A stretch of 64,000 nt of DNA, from the NCBI GenBank assembly GCA_963920705.1, contig OY987230.1, positions 14,595,320 to 14,659,319 on the forward strand. The letters run 5' to 3'. This stretch comes from Odiellus spinosus (Eukaryota > Arthropoda > Arachnida > Opiliones > Phalangiidae). Position 1 is the first letter of the stretch, and every line of letters begins with the position of its first letter. Below are positions 45,391 through 57,434 of the stretch, piece by piece. Both the position numbers and the translations under genes were made by a program. The notes beneath the pieces are model-generated. The model did not search any database. It saw only the letters and a program-made list of their open reading frames with translations, and had not been told where the DNA came from.

Positions 45391-46456
45391 CAAATTTACT
45401 TACAATTCGAAGAAATTAATAAAACAATAAAAACTTTGATTATTTTTGAAGAAAATATGTTTTCAAATTTTCTTATCCGAACGTATAACTCACATAATTT
45501 TCTAAGATAAGTTGCCATTTTCGGATAAAAATGGATAAGAGTATAATTTTTGATTTTATCTTCTGATAAATTATCTGGAATGATAGTCTACTTATAAGTA
45601 AACAGTTAATACAAATTCCGAGAACTATCAAAATCGGTTGATTTAATCATGATTAAATTTGATTTGATAAGCTACACTTAAAAACTAAGTGATTGAATAA
45701 GGATTAAACAGGATTAAGTTTTATTACCCCGGAATGCGTTAATTATTTTAATTACGTTGAATTAGATCTGATTAAACCGATTAAACCTAAATAAATATAC
45801 ACTCAGAAACAAAGAGCTCTACAACCACGGATTAAATCATGATTAAACTTAAACTTCCAGACGGCATCCATTAATTTTTAATTAAATTATAAATGGTTAA
45901 ATCCGATTAAATGTTAAGTAAGAAACGAAGTAAACTGTTCCCGTCTATTTAGAGATATAAAATGGTAATAATATAGTTTCAAAAGTTAATAAATATTGAT
46001 TAAATAATTATCCAAGGTATAAATCAAGCTTCTAATCGATTTCGTGAGTCTAGACCTTGAAATTAAATAGATGACGGCAAAGGAGGGGATGCCAAATTTG
46101 GAATCATCGGCGTTCGATAATCGGAAGGCGTCAGACAATAAGGACAGAGTCGATTATGACAGACGGGGCTTTCAAACGGGGCATCCCTTCGCCATTGACT
46201 ACGAACTACCTCTATATAGAGCAGGGTGTTAATAGGGTTTCGCTAATCGTCAAAATTTCAATTTGATTAAGAATCACGAGCGGTAAATATAGATTCGATG
46301 CTTCATTTAAGGTTTCTGGTTTGCCACCTTTTCATTCGAACATGTTTTGAATAGAAATTACTCTCTTTTTCTACAACAGTTTCAGAACAGAAGTACGTTA
46401 AGATCTGAAGTAAAAAAATATTACACATCGAATCCCACGCCCTTCGTAGACATCAC
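45391..46456. other. AT-rich with GATTAA-rich patch
   Basis: Between 45640 and 45915 GATTAA occurs many times, including two TAATCATGATTAA-like palindromes. An imperfect inverted pair (GGCAAAGGAGGGGATGCC near 46074 and GGCATCCCTTCGCC near 46178) encloses about 105 bp. Confidence 0.5.
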
Positions 46457-46800
46457 TTAAAAGGATAATGCAGCCTAACAACAAATATGCCTAGACCACC
46501 ATTAAAAAATTCTACAAATAATTTTTTACTAGAAATAAAGTTATCCGGGAAATAGGCTTAGCTGGATTCACGGATATTCTGAATTTCTTCGCATTGATGG
46601 CTCAGCGACCAATGAGCTAAGGCCCATCGTTAAGGCGAGATCTCCATGAGATTTCCAATAACATTCGATCGGTCGCTGACCCATCAATGCGAAGAAATTC
46701 AGCTGATTTCCATGAAACCAGCTAAGCCTATTTCCCGGGTAAGTTTTAAATTTATTACTAGTTTTAAGGATTATTGTTGTTATGTTGCATTCTCCCTTAA
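46457..46800. mobile_element. palindromic TTAA MITE, family 1, copy 9 (core type A)
   Basis: TTAA lies at 46457-46460 and 46797-46800. The ends read AAGGATAATGCAGCCTAACA and the complement of GGGAGAATGCAACATAACA. The core has TTCTTCGCATTGATGGCTCA, mirrored by TGACCCATCAATGCGAAGAA. Confidence 0.92.
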
Positions 46801-48815
46801 AACGTCTGTTGTCAGTGGGTGGTATCGTGGTTCGACATACCCAAATTCAGTCCGGACAGCAATTCATTTCGAAATTTGCCTTGACTTATAAAAAAAACGT
46901 AAATTTCGGATGGAGGTTAAAACACGTTGATGGTAAAAATTAATACGAGGTCGATTTGCAAAATATTTAAAAAATATTTAAATTATCTAGCAATTTAAAG
47001 GATTAATGAAGACGAATAAAAAAATAATTTTAAATTTTACGAGAGTTAAAATATTCATATAAACAGTTAAACTCACGAAATATTCCTCCTCAATTTTCTG
47101 TACTTCACAAAGTTAAGATTTCAGCAGGTTTATATACTGAACATTTAATTTTAATGCCACAAAATTTGTTGCTAATTAAATCCTGTTTTAAGTGTGTGAA
47201 ATGCTCAAAACCATTAATTAAAGTGAGGCTATCACCATTTTTTTTTTCCAAAACCTATAGACTTTTAGCCGGCTATTATCAACTGGGGCCGCCATTACCT
47301 CATGACCAATAAAAATAAAGATTGGTTAAGTGACGTCAGACACTTTTCTAGCTTTCTGGGTCACGCCCACCCGCAAAAAAGTCTGAGTAACATTTTTATC
47401 ATTCTATTGCGTTAACTACAATTTTTTATGACATTTGGATTAATATATTTATCAGTTTTAAAAAGAAGATTCACAACTTTGATAATTAAACTGTAAATTA
47501 TTAAAACTCATCGAAGGTTTCTAATGTTTTAATGAATATTTGAACGCTCTTAATCGATAAAAAATAACACATTAATTACTCGTCTTCATTATTCCTTTGA
47601 TGAAAAAAAAATGAGGTTAAGGATAACCCGAGCGAGACACGATACCAAAACATATCACTCGCTTTTGCAAGAGTCTTCTTAAAGGATGAATGAAACCGTG
47701 ATGATGATGAGTGCGTATCAAATAAAACCATCAATCAATCAAGATCAAGGAACTTAAATGATATGTTAAATAAAAATATTATATCCTACTATTAAATAGT
47801 CCTTTTAAAGGGAAATTAAAACTAAAACACAGTTTTTGAATTTATTTTTAAATCTGCACCCAAAATGAAATTTTTAGGCGACATTTTAGCTCTTAATTTA
47901 AATTCTGAAGTTGGGTTAGGTTTGAATTTCATTCATATTCCGACTTTAACACATGGCGAGAGCGATGCCGTTATGAATTATGGGAAAATCTGTACTGGGC
48001 TCATCTGATTGGTTCAATTTTATAGATCACTAACATTTCAACTTAATCTTTTGAAATTAATTTAAATATCTGTAGAATTACTAAAATAAGACAAAGACTA
48101 AAAATATATATATATACTGTGAAAAAAATTAAATAAACCAATCAGCTGGCAGAAATTTAAGAAATTTGAAGTATATAATACAATATACCTTTAACAAACC
48201 AAATTATAAAGAGGGCGCGGATGTTGTAGTTCGAAATAAAATTAAAAAAACGAAAAAAAAAAAAAACTTCAAAAGTTAAAAAAAAAAGAAAAAGAAACAG
48301 AAAGTTTTTAGTTTATTTTTTTCTAGGCGGCGAAAAAGGGAGAAAAAAAAACTTCTTCAATCTCTCTAAATCGTCTTCCGCCACTTGCGTCATATTTTTT
48401 ACCAAGGAAAGGCCCAACCTCGCTATTTTCGAAGCTCCTCCCCAATTCTCGCTTTTTCTTAGCCTTTTTTTTTTAGAAGTTTCATTCTCAATGCCCTTCC
48501 ATATATACCCCTTACATATAAGACGGCTTTATATCTTTAACCCTCTCTTCCTAGCTCTCGCTGTCCGCCCAAAAGAAGAAAGTGAAGAACAGGAACTAAG
48601 AAAGAAAAAAACCGTCTTCAATAACTCTATTAGAAGTTCACAGGGATTATTTTTTTGGTGGATTTCATTTTTATTTTATTATTATTATTAGTATTTTGTG
48701 AGGAAATGGGGGTTCTTTTACGAAGCCTGCATGTTCAAAGAAGCTTATTTAAAAATTAAAACCAGTTAATAACAACAGTTTTAATTGTAAGGTAGTCAAG
48801 TCGTAAATAGACATG
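46801..48815. other. mostly nothing recognised
   Basis: A family G terminus (AAGTGAGGCTATCACCATT, 47220-47238) has no partner. TGACGTCA lies at 47331-47338. A-rich tracts lie at 48245-48300. No supported frames. Confidence 0.5.
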
Positions 48816-48839
48816 AAAAAAAAAAAAAAAAAAAAAAAA
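48816..48839. repeat. A24 tract
   Basis: Homopolymer; no associated retroelement body recognised. Confidence 0.95.
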
Positions 48840-50733
48840 TATTAATAAATATATTTATTGTACTTTTGTTAATCAGAAGCTTAATTAACTACTTTAATAC
48901 CTATCTGGTTTGTCTATTAACTCCATCCATACATTAATTAATAGGTTAGATTAACTTAAACATTAAAATGGTCAAAAATCCCAAATAAAAAATTTAACGA
49001 GAAATTTTATGAACTAAATTTTACCACGCGGACTTGATACCTCAATTAATAATATATTTAATTATTGAATTTTAGATTTTCAACCCTTTTCAGTAGGAAT
49101 CGGAGTTTGTTCTAATAAAAATTGTAAATTATTCTAAAAAAACAGCTAATTCTTAATTGCAAATTAATAACGCATTGGTTCCAGCTCCCTAATTTATCAC
49201 TATCTAAAGCACCTCGAAACTCCAAATAATTTATAGTCAAGAGTGTCAGCTATAAATACAAAATAATTTATACTATTACTATATTGCAACGTATAAAAGC
49301 TATAACACAGATACACGTATTAGAACATTAGCTTCGGAAAGTCCTGATTTATCAAACTGAACAAATATAACACGACTTCGGGCCATTCAAGAAGGACCAA
49401 TAAAATTGTTATAAAATCCGTAGAATTTACGTTTCACTCTTATTTTCTTTCTTTCGCTATATACATACATACTAATAATAAGCGAATCAAGTCCTAGGCC
49501 TAAAGTAATCAAACCAATAACCTAATATTCGAGTACACAAAGAAAGTTCTTAAAAAGGAAAAAGAATCCCAAATAACCAACCACAAAAATGAATCTTATA
49601 GAAAACAGTCACTGCATGACGACATTAGATCACATTATAGATATTACCCTTCATATTTCTTGATATACTATTGAACACAAAAATAGAGATGAAGTCTAAA
49701 AAGATATGAACTACTTTTCAAGCTATTAAATTAAACATTGGGTAGTACTCCGTCGCGACATATCTAGTTACATATTTCCTACCCGGACAAAATTTACAAA
49801 CCCTATCCATTGGGTTAGTAACAATAGAGTTAAACGACTAGAAGAAATAAATACGCGTAATGACGTCACTTTGAATATCTTATCCTCGCTACCTTCTATT
49901 TTCTCTATGAGAGTTTGTAGACGAAAATTTAAACCAACCAGAGCCAAAAATTCCCAAAAAAGAAGATGGCCACATATTCCTTACATAATAGTTGAACTCT
50001 CTACTCTCCTCCCCATTCTAAACTTTCCATCTCCCCATCTATATAAAAACATTATCTAACCCTTTTCGTTTCAAGAGTTGATATCAGTTGAAAATTTCAG
50101 CACCTAAGATCCTAGACTTCCATCTTTATAGTTTGATATATTAGAGGTATATGGCAACCTAGAAGTTGATTCCCGCTGTACTTTGAAACTGAATCAGACT
50201 ACGCAAATGTATACAAGCTTAGAATACAAACACTACTTTTATTCTTACTAGGTTTAACAGCGGGGTAGTAATACGCCTCAGGTTCTTTAGTTCTAAAAAC
50301 TGATCTTGGAAAAGAGTATAGAATTGCCCGGGCAACGCCAAAGGGTTGGCAAAATAAGAAGGTTGGGGAGAAGGGGTGGAAATACCCTAAAAATGTCAGA
50401 CTGAGGCCATTTTATAGAAATATAAGCCTAGGCTTGCCTCGTAATGGCCGTGGATTCTTCGCTCTGCATGCTACGGAAAAATTTTCTCTTGGATTTTTAT
50501 CCAAGCGTTTTTATCCCTTTTTTCGCGCTCGTGCAACTCGCCTCCCCATCTTAAGTTCGTACGCGAAGAAAGGAATAATGTGCAAATATTATGGAAAAGT
50601 TGATAAAGTGTGGGTAAAAGAGCTACATTCCACTAAGTCTCATTATATTCCCAAAAGCCTCGCGAATAAACTTTAGTAGAAGATTTTTTTTCTATCGCAG
50701 ACTTTGCAATCCCCTTCTTCTGCCTTATTTTTG
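48840..50733. other. nothing recognised
   Basis: TGACGTCA lies at 49861-49868. Frames at 49871 and 50434 (62 and 80 codons) lack domain likeness. 50420-50680 is less AT-rich than average. Confidence 0.5.
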
Positions 50734-50760
50734 AAAAAAAAAAAAAAAAAAAAAAAAAAA
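50734..50760. repeat. A27 tract
   Basis: Homopolymer; preceded by open, less AT-rich sequence, but no clear retrocopy. Confidence 0.95.
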
Positions 50761-53589
50761 CTTTTTTTACTCGCTCATCTCTATACGCTCTCTTTTCTAA
50801 ATTCACGGGGGTCTTCCATAAATATAAAAAGGTTTTAATACATTTTTTCTGTACCTTTTTTTTATGAAAAAAATGTGAGCATGAAAATTTTATAAGGTGA
50901 TATCACATGGCTGGCTGGCTGGCCGCGGCTTATTTGATAGATTTTCGTTCAAATGATCTACTCATCTTGGAATATAATATTATCAGACGTCATAATTGTA
51001 CAAATATTCAAACTATCCTATCATCCAATGAGATTTGTAAATAATTTAAATTCTAGTCTCAAGATCAAGCTGTAGGGAATAAAAAGCTACCTCGAAAGAT
51101 ACTTTAAGTACAACGCACTCTTAGAAAATAAAAGTATTTCTTGACAAATACAGTATTCTTTATCTCATCATACATAAAGTATCCTAGCTAAGTCTTGTCG
51201 GTATAAGGTTTCCATATTAAACATTACACTTTGCCCAAATTTATTTTTATAAAGCAAATCTACAAATTTTACCCCTATCTATATTAGCAAAGTTTAAAAA
51301 TTTAAATAACTTGGAAAATATTGTACAATATTTAAAAAGTTAGGTATTAAAGGTTTGCTGATTTGGTTTGCAAAATAGAAAATTAAAAAATTGGGAAACT
51401 ATAGAAACCAACATCGTTAGATATTCCGAGTTTTCGGGGATTAAGGAAAATGTCTCGCTCATCTTGTTTTTACCCATCCGAATTTTCCCGTGAAAGGGTA
51501 GAGAAATCTTTTGATAAAAATATGAAAAAGTTACCCGAGGAATAGAGAGAAGAGAAAGATGATAAAAAGAGTACTTTCTCTTCTTTCCCATCTTACTGCA
51601 CGGATTATTTAGAGTACTATATCGGATTTGTATTAAATTTAAAATTCGTAAAGAATAAGGCCCGAGAAAGAAAAAAATTACTTTAACCCCGAGGCCTTTT
51701 TCGAGAGGTATTGAGGACGAATTTTGAGCCGCCTGCAAATATTAGCTTAGAGTTTATTAAAATTTATAAATCCATTATCGAAATTATACCATTTTCTTTT
51801 AAAGTTACGCTTATAAGTCGCCAAAAAAAGTGTAAAAAGTTTCAATTCAGGTATTAAAAAGCTCTTCATTATATTTTAACTCGAAATTTCGCGAAATGAA
51901 CTCAACCCTTTTAAGGCTTTTGAATTATTAGTATATTTCAAAAACTTTATATGTGATTTTAGAAGTTCTAAATAATCTATCTAAACATTCCGAAATTTTT
52001 ATTTTTTTATTGTTTAATATTTGATTTTATATCAAGATTTTCGATCTCGACGAAATTCTCGGTAACATATTAGCCAGGGGGCTGTTGTCTTAACATTTTG
52101 GCGGAATCTCTCTTCAAAGGGATCGAAAATGGAATAGAAGGAACGAAACCTGCTTTGACTAACTGATCAGTGGTATAATTTAAATCTTAAGAATTTTTAG
52201 TTTATGTCAGTAGCTAGAAACCTTCTTGAAATCAACGACAAAAGTTAAACGCCTGTTTTAAAATTACAGTAATTTTGTTAATTGATAAATTAAGCGGTAA
52301 TTTACCGCCTTACGGTAATTAACCGGTTAACTATTTGAATTTATGTGATTTTAAATGGGAAATTGTTCTTCAGTATTTTTCTAAACTCCCCGGGTCCTAA
52401 TTAGTCCATAATCATCGTTTATTTAGTGTGTGTGTGGGGGGGGGGGGGTCCTTTTGCGGTCATCGTGCCCATAAATTAACTCAAACTAAAAATTAAATAA
52501 CTATACTAATAAATAATCAATTCGCAAAGATCATTTTTAATATGAACTATATATAATAGTAATTCGTTTTATTCGCAATCAAAATGCCATCAATAACGCG
52601 TTTCCTCTAAGACATTATCTCGACCATGTCTAGACCTAAGACCCAAAGACCCTAAATACAAGATGAATTGAATCTGACTTGTCTATTGACGAGAATCCAG
52701 TCCCGTGGACGATTTCTAAATCCATAAGCAGATATACGCTAGAGACTTGCGAAAAAGTAGAAAACTCCGAATCTATCTAACCTATAGGTCTAGACTTTTT
52801 CCGCAATGATGGTATTAAATAATCAATAAAAATAAGACAGAAGGCGAATAAAAATTGTAACGAGACCTATATGTTAGCGAGCTTCGTTCGCTCAAAAGCC
52901 CTGAATGGATTGAAGCCTAAAATAAGATTAAATCTTCGTAAGTAAATTCCACCTCTTAATTAAGTCTTTAAAATTTAATTCGCCGTCTAAACACGAAAGC
53001 ATTACTGTATTAAAAATATCCAAAACTGAGGTATGTTTTTATATAATAATTAACCTCATAGGGAATATATACAATTAAGTAAACTGAACTTGAATTTAAC
53101 TATAATATAATTCAGTTTCAGATTGTTAAAGATCTGGTTTACGCGGCGCATGCGCAAATTTCAAGAAGCCACTTTTTCTCCAAAAAATGTCTCTAACTGT
53201 ACCAAAAATCTGAAACCTACTGATTTCGGCATAGAATTAGAAGTAGAACCTTCCACTAATCAAAAGACGCTCCCACTTTTGGCTAAATAAAATCCCCGCA
53301 ACACGTGCTACGGCAATCACTCTTTGATAAAGAGTTCATGATTAATTTCACGAACACAATCGTGCGTATAACATCGCGTGTCGCGGATATTTTACGAAGA
53401 GAAAGATGGGAAGACATTTAATTAGTCGGAGGTTCTTCTTTTTAATTTCAAAATCAGATTCTTTTTCGATTTTTTTTTTCCACAATTCATAGACAAGTTC
53501 ATGAAGCCTTATTTTTTTAATTATTGTAGCTGTAAAACACACTATTTCATAGTCCGATAGCGGCGTGTCCTTAATCGTTACTTACTAAA
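50761..53589. other. nothing recognised
   Basis: A short GGCT microsatellite lies at about 50909-50922, and GT repeats followed by G13 at 52427-52448. A 132-codon minus frame at 51340-51738 has no domain. GCGGTAATTTACCGCC-type sequence (about 52292) recurs loosely at 59755. Confidence 0.5.
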
Positions 53590-53964
53590 ATGGCAAAAGC
53601 GGCACACTATGTTATTTTACAATCGATCATTAATACGTGCTGCCATTATCCTATTTATTTGCCCCTGAATGTGAGCTTTGCCTTGAACACGATTGTACGA
53701 GTGTTGAAACACTTCTACAGGTTTTTACTTAGAAAATACATTAACTGTAGAAGTTTTTTTCAACATCTGTTATTTCTCGGAATTTCTCTCTGCCATATTT
53801 ACTACATAGTTTTACGTTACACTATTTACCATGAAAATTTTGTTTATAGTATAGATAGAAAAAAAAAACACTTCAGTTTCCCTTTAACCCTCCCATTAAG
53901 TCAGGGTATATTACAAGATAGAAAAGAGATCAAAAGGTTTGTTCGTATTGATTTCTCCGAATGA
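53590..53964 (+). other. unexplained 124-codon open frame
   Basis: The ATG stands in a good context (AAAATGG). The product would be hydrophobic and Ile/Leu/Tyr/His-rich, without a recognisable domain, and it ends in an unremarkable stop. No splice or polyadenylation context supports it. It is the longest non-repetitive frame in the right half after the 40.1-40.5 and 51.3 kb frames. More likely chance than gene. Confidence 0.15.
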
Positions 53965-54209
53965 TACCCATCTATAACGAACGGTGGCTATAGCTAAAGG
54001 CCGGTTCTGGCTTCCATATAATTACAATAATTACAGCGGGAGAGTTTCTCTGGTTGTTGTAGGTACGCGTCGGGTGTAATAGGTTAAGCGTTCGTATAAT
54101 TTCTCTCTAGCCGAAACCAAGACGAATCGCTCACGTGTGATATAGCGACCACCGAGCGCCAAAAAGGCCGATTTTTATCGGTTTGACGCAAATGAGAAGC
54201 TCGAGGGGT

Positions 54210-54245
54210 TATATAAAGTTTATGTAGGCCTATATCCTACACCGT
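54210..54245 (+). promoter_or_regulatory. TATA-box candidate
   Basis: TATATAAAG at 54210-54218 follows about 200 bp that is less AT-rich and contains CACGTG-like and CpG motifs (54060-54200). No downstream frame is convincing (63 codons at 54244). Confidence 0.3.
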
Positions 54246-54529
54246 GACTCTTACACACTTCCTCTCAACACCTACGCGAAGGATTAAAATGATTTTTTTT
54301 TACAAAGAGTTTAAATATCAAATGATGAAATATGTTTTTTTTTTTAACGCAATGTTTAAAGGAAATATATCTATCAGTGAAGTCATTTTCCAGATCCCGC
54401 CTTATAGTTTTATAGCCATACATTCCGCCCAGTAAAAGTTTACTTTCCAATTAAAATTGAAACTGCCAATATTTTAAAATAGTTATAAAATAGTTATTAT
54501 TATTATATATGTATTTTTTCAAATGATAT

Positions 54530-54790
54530 TCTTGAAATTTACTTCCAAAACATTTTCAAAATTTAATTCCAAAACCTTTTCGAAACTTAATTCCAAAACA
54601 TTTTCGAAATTTATTAAGAAAATGCTTAACTTGAAGAGTTTTAGATATTTTTGAAATTTAAAAATCGGTGAAATTTTTGAAATTTAAAAATCGGTGAAAT
54701 TTTTGAAATTTAAAAATCGGTGAAATTTTTGAAATTTAAAAATCGGTGAAATTTTTGAAATTTAAAAATCGGTGAAATTTTTGATTTTAA
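54530..54790. repeat. minisatellites, two related units
   Basis: About 54530-54625 has three loose copies of AATTTAATTCCAAAACATTT plus TCGAA. From 54645 to 54785 there are five copies of a 26-bp unit TTGAAATTTAAAAATCGGTG plus AAATTT. Confidence 0.9.
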
Positions 54791-55930
54791 AATCGATAAT
54801 ATTTTCTGAAATTTAAATCGATAATATTTTCTGAAATTTAAATCGATAATATTTTCTGAAATTTAAATCGATAATATTTTCTGAAATTTAAATCGATAAT
54901 ATTTTCTGAAATTTAAATCGATAATATTTTCTGAAATTTAAATCGATAATATTTTCTGAAATTTAAATCGATAATATTTTCTGAAATTTAAATCGATAAT
55001 ATTTTCTGAAATTTAAATCGATAATATTTTCTGAAATTTAAATCGATAATATTTTCTGAAATTTAAATCGATAATATTTTCTGAAATTTAAATCGATAAT
55101 ATTTTCTGAAATTTAAATCGATAATATTTTCTGAAATTTAAATCGATAATATTTTCTGAAATTTAAATCGATAATATTTTCTGAAATTTAAATCGATAAT
55201 ATTTTCTGAAATTTAAATCGATAATATTTTCTGAAATTTAAATCGATAATATTTTCTGAAATTTAAATCGATAATATTTTCTGAAATTTAAATCGATAAT
55301 ATTTTCTGAAATTTAAATCGATAATATTTTCAGAAATTTAAATCGATAATATTTTCTGAAATTTAAATCGATAATATTTTCTGAAATTTAAATCGATAAT
55401 ATTTTCTGAAATTTAAATCGATAATATTTTCTGAAATTTAAATCGATAATATTTTCTGAAATTTAAATCGATAATATTTTCTGAAATTTAAATCGATAAT
55501 ATTTTCTGAAATTTAAATCGATAATATTTTCTGAAATTTAAATCGATAATATTTTCTGAAATTTAAATCGATAATATTTTCTGAAATTTAAATCGATAAT
55601 ATTTTCTGAAATTTAAATCGATAATATTTTCTGAAATTTAAATCGATAATATTTTCAGAAATTTAAATCGATAATATTTTCAGAAATTTAAATCGATAAT
55701 ATTTTCTGAAATTTAAATCGATAATATTTTCTGAAATTTAAATCGATAATATTTTCTGAAATTTAAATCGATAATATTTTCAGAAATTTAAATCGATAAT
55801 ATTTTCAGAAATTTAAATCGATAATATTTTCTGAAATTTAAATCGATAATATTTTCTGAAATTTAAATCGATAATATTTTCTGAAATTTAAATCGATAAT
55901 ATTTTCTGAAATTTAAATCGATAATTTTTT
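54791..55930. repeat. 25-bp satellite-like array, about 45 copies
   Basis: The unit GAAATTTAAATCGATAATAT plus TTTCT is repeated about 45 times over 1.1 kb with almost no variation, and each unit has one ATCGAT. The only common variant is CAGAAATTT for CTGAAATTT, at 55331, 55656, 55681, 55781 and 55806. The array derives from the adjoining 26-bp unit (GAAATTTAAAAATCGGTG). Confidence 0.97.
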
Positions 55931-56384
55931 TGGAAATTTACACCGACGATATTTTTGAAATTTAATTAAAAGAGATTTATTAGATTTTAAAGATTTGTTA
56001 ATAAAGTATTGATGACAATCGATTAAGTGTAGGAAATATTGGACAATGACTGACCCCTCGAGTTACATTAACTCGAAAGATTTAACAATGCCTTAATCCG
56101 CTTGAGTATAGACTCACGATCTAGAGCAGCACCTTTTACACCCTACCCAAAACTTCACTTTCGTAGCCAGATAATATAAGTCAATAACTCTTAACACCTT
56201 GTAGGTACGTTACAACTCCCAAAACCATATAACTTTAGGCACGACCCCTAGTGGCGGCAGGAACCCGACGGTTTTTTGAAAAGTTTCTGGAATCTGGCGC
56301 GTTTTAGAAGGAACACGAACGAAAACTATATCCTTAGTAGCTCCCTGGACAAGAATATTCACGCGTTACGAAGCCTTTTTAGAG

Positions 56385-56421
<37 letters not shown>

Positions 56422-57064
56422 CTCAAGTCTGCGCAATAGGCTTCCATATAGCGATGGGAGGTGGGGGTAACCTACGTGCAACGGTTTAGGGTTTAGGCGC
56501 AATCAGCGCATGCATGGCTTGACAGCGAAGTTACGAGGAGAAAGCTTAGCATCGGGAGCCATCCAGACTCTCTAGCTGGAAGTGAGAGAGGGGAGGAAGA
56601 GCTAAAAGAGCAAGGCGTCCACCCATGCAACAGTATTGACCCACTAAAAAGGACAACCTTTAGAAGTTTACCTCACTGAACGAAGGCGAAAAAAAAAAAT
56701 CACTGAAACAAAAAAAGCCCCAAAAGAACTAAATTCGAATTCCGCCTATCCGTTAACTGTAGACAGCGAAAACGTATTAACCGAACACTTTTGGTTGTTG
56801 AGATGGTTATATGATGTAAGGTATTGTATATAAGAATAAATTATACTTGTTTTCAAGATAATTTGTTAACGATACCTTTTTTCTCCATGAGGTCTAATAT
56901 TGTGTATTCATACGCTTTCGCTTTGAACATGATATAATTGGAAGTGTTGAACTTATATTCAGGAGAGCTGCGTTAGCTGGGTTGAAAGGGAGCGTGTGTG
57001 TTCAAAAGGTTATCCAAAATAAATACGGTTAAAACCGTAAAGAATCAAGTCTCATTAATAAAAA
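55931..57064. other. no gene; GC-balanced patch
   Basis: A TA microsatellite lies at 56387-56417. The stretch 56456-56690 is less AT-rich, with GGTTTAGGGTTTAGG and GCGCATGCATGGC. No frame is long enough to call. Confidence 0.45.
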
Positions 57065-57434
57065 TTTAAAATTGTAACATAACCTGAATTTTTATAGATT
57101 CCTTATCGTTTAAATAGGCCCAATTCACCAGAAAAAAAATGTACAAACAAATATTAAAACTAGAATTAAAACTTACAATGAAAATAGGCTTAGTTGAATT
57201 CATGGGAATTCTGAATTTCTTCGCATTGATTGATCAGCGACCAATAAGCAAAGGTCTGTCGCTAAGGCGAGATCTCCATGAGACTTCCAATAACATTCGA
57301 TTGGTCTCACTGATCCTTCAATGCGAAGAATTTCAGGATCACGTGAATCTAGCTAAGCCTATTTTGTCGGACAAGTTTTAAATTTATTTCAATAATTTAA
57401 TATTCGTTTGAAAATTTTTGCAATCTTCCTTTAA
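57065..57434. mobile_element. palindromic TTAA MITE, family 1, copy 10 (core type A)
   Basis: TTAA lies at 57065-57068 and 57431-57434. The terminal repeats have decayed (ATTGTAACATAACCT and the complement of AGGAAGATTGC). The core is intact: GGCTTAGTTGAATTCATGGG, TTCTTCGCATTGATTGATCA and mirrored arms. The 80-codon frame across it is a by-product. Confidence 0.9.

Noticed and set aside
51340-51738. 132-codon minus-strand frame
   Set aside because: No domain, no splice context and ordinary AT-rich sequence; consistent with chance.
56490-56505. Telomere-like GGTTTAGGGTTTAGG
   Set aside because: Only two units, not a tandem array; chance or a minor duplication.
26224-57381. Frames with repeated LAGFMEILNFFALI-like peptides at 26.2, 44.0 and 57.1 kb
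   Set aside because: These read the conserved core of the palindromic MITE; the MITE is non-coding and the peptides simply mirror DNA similarity.
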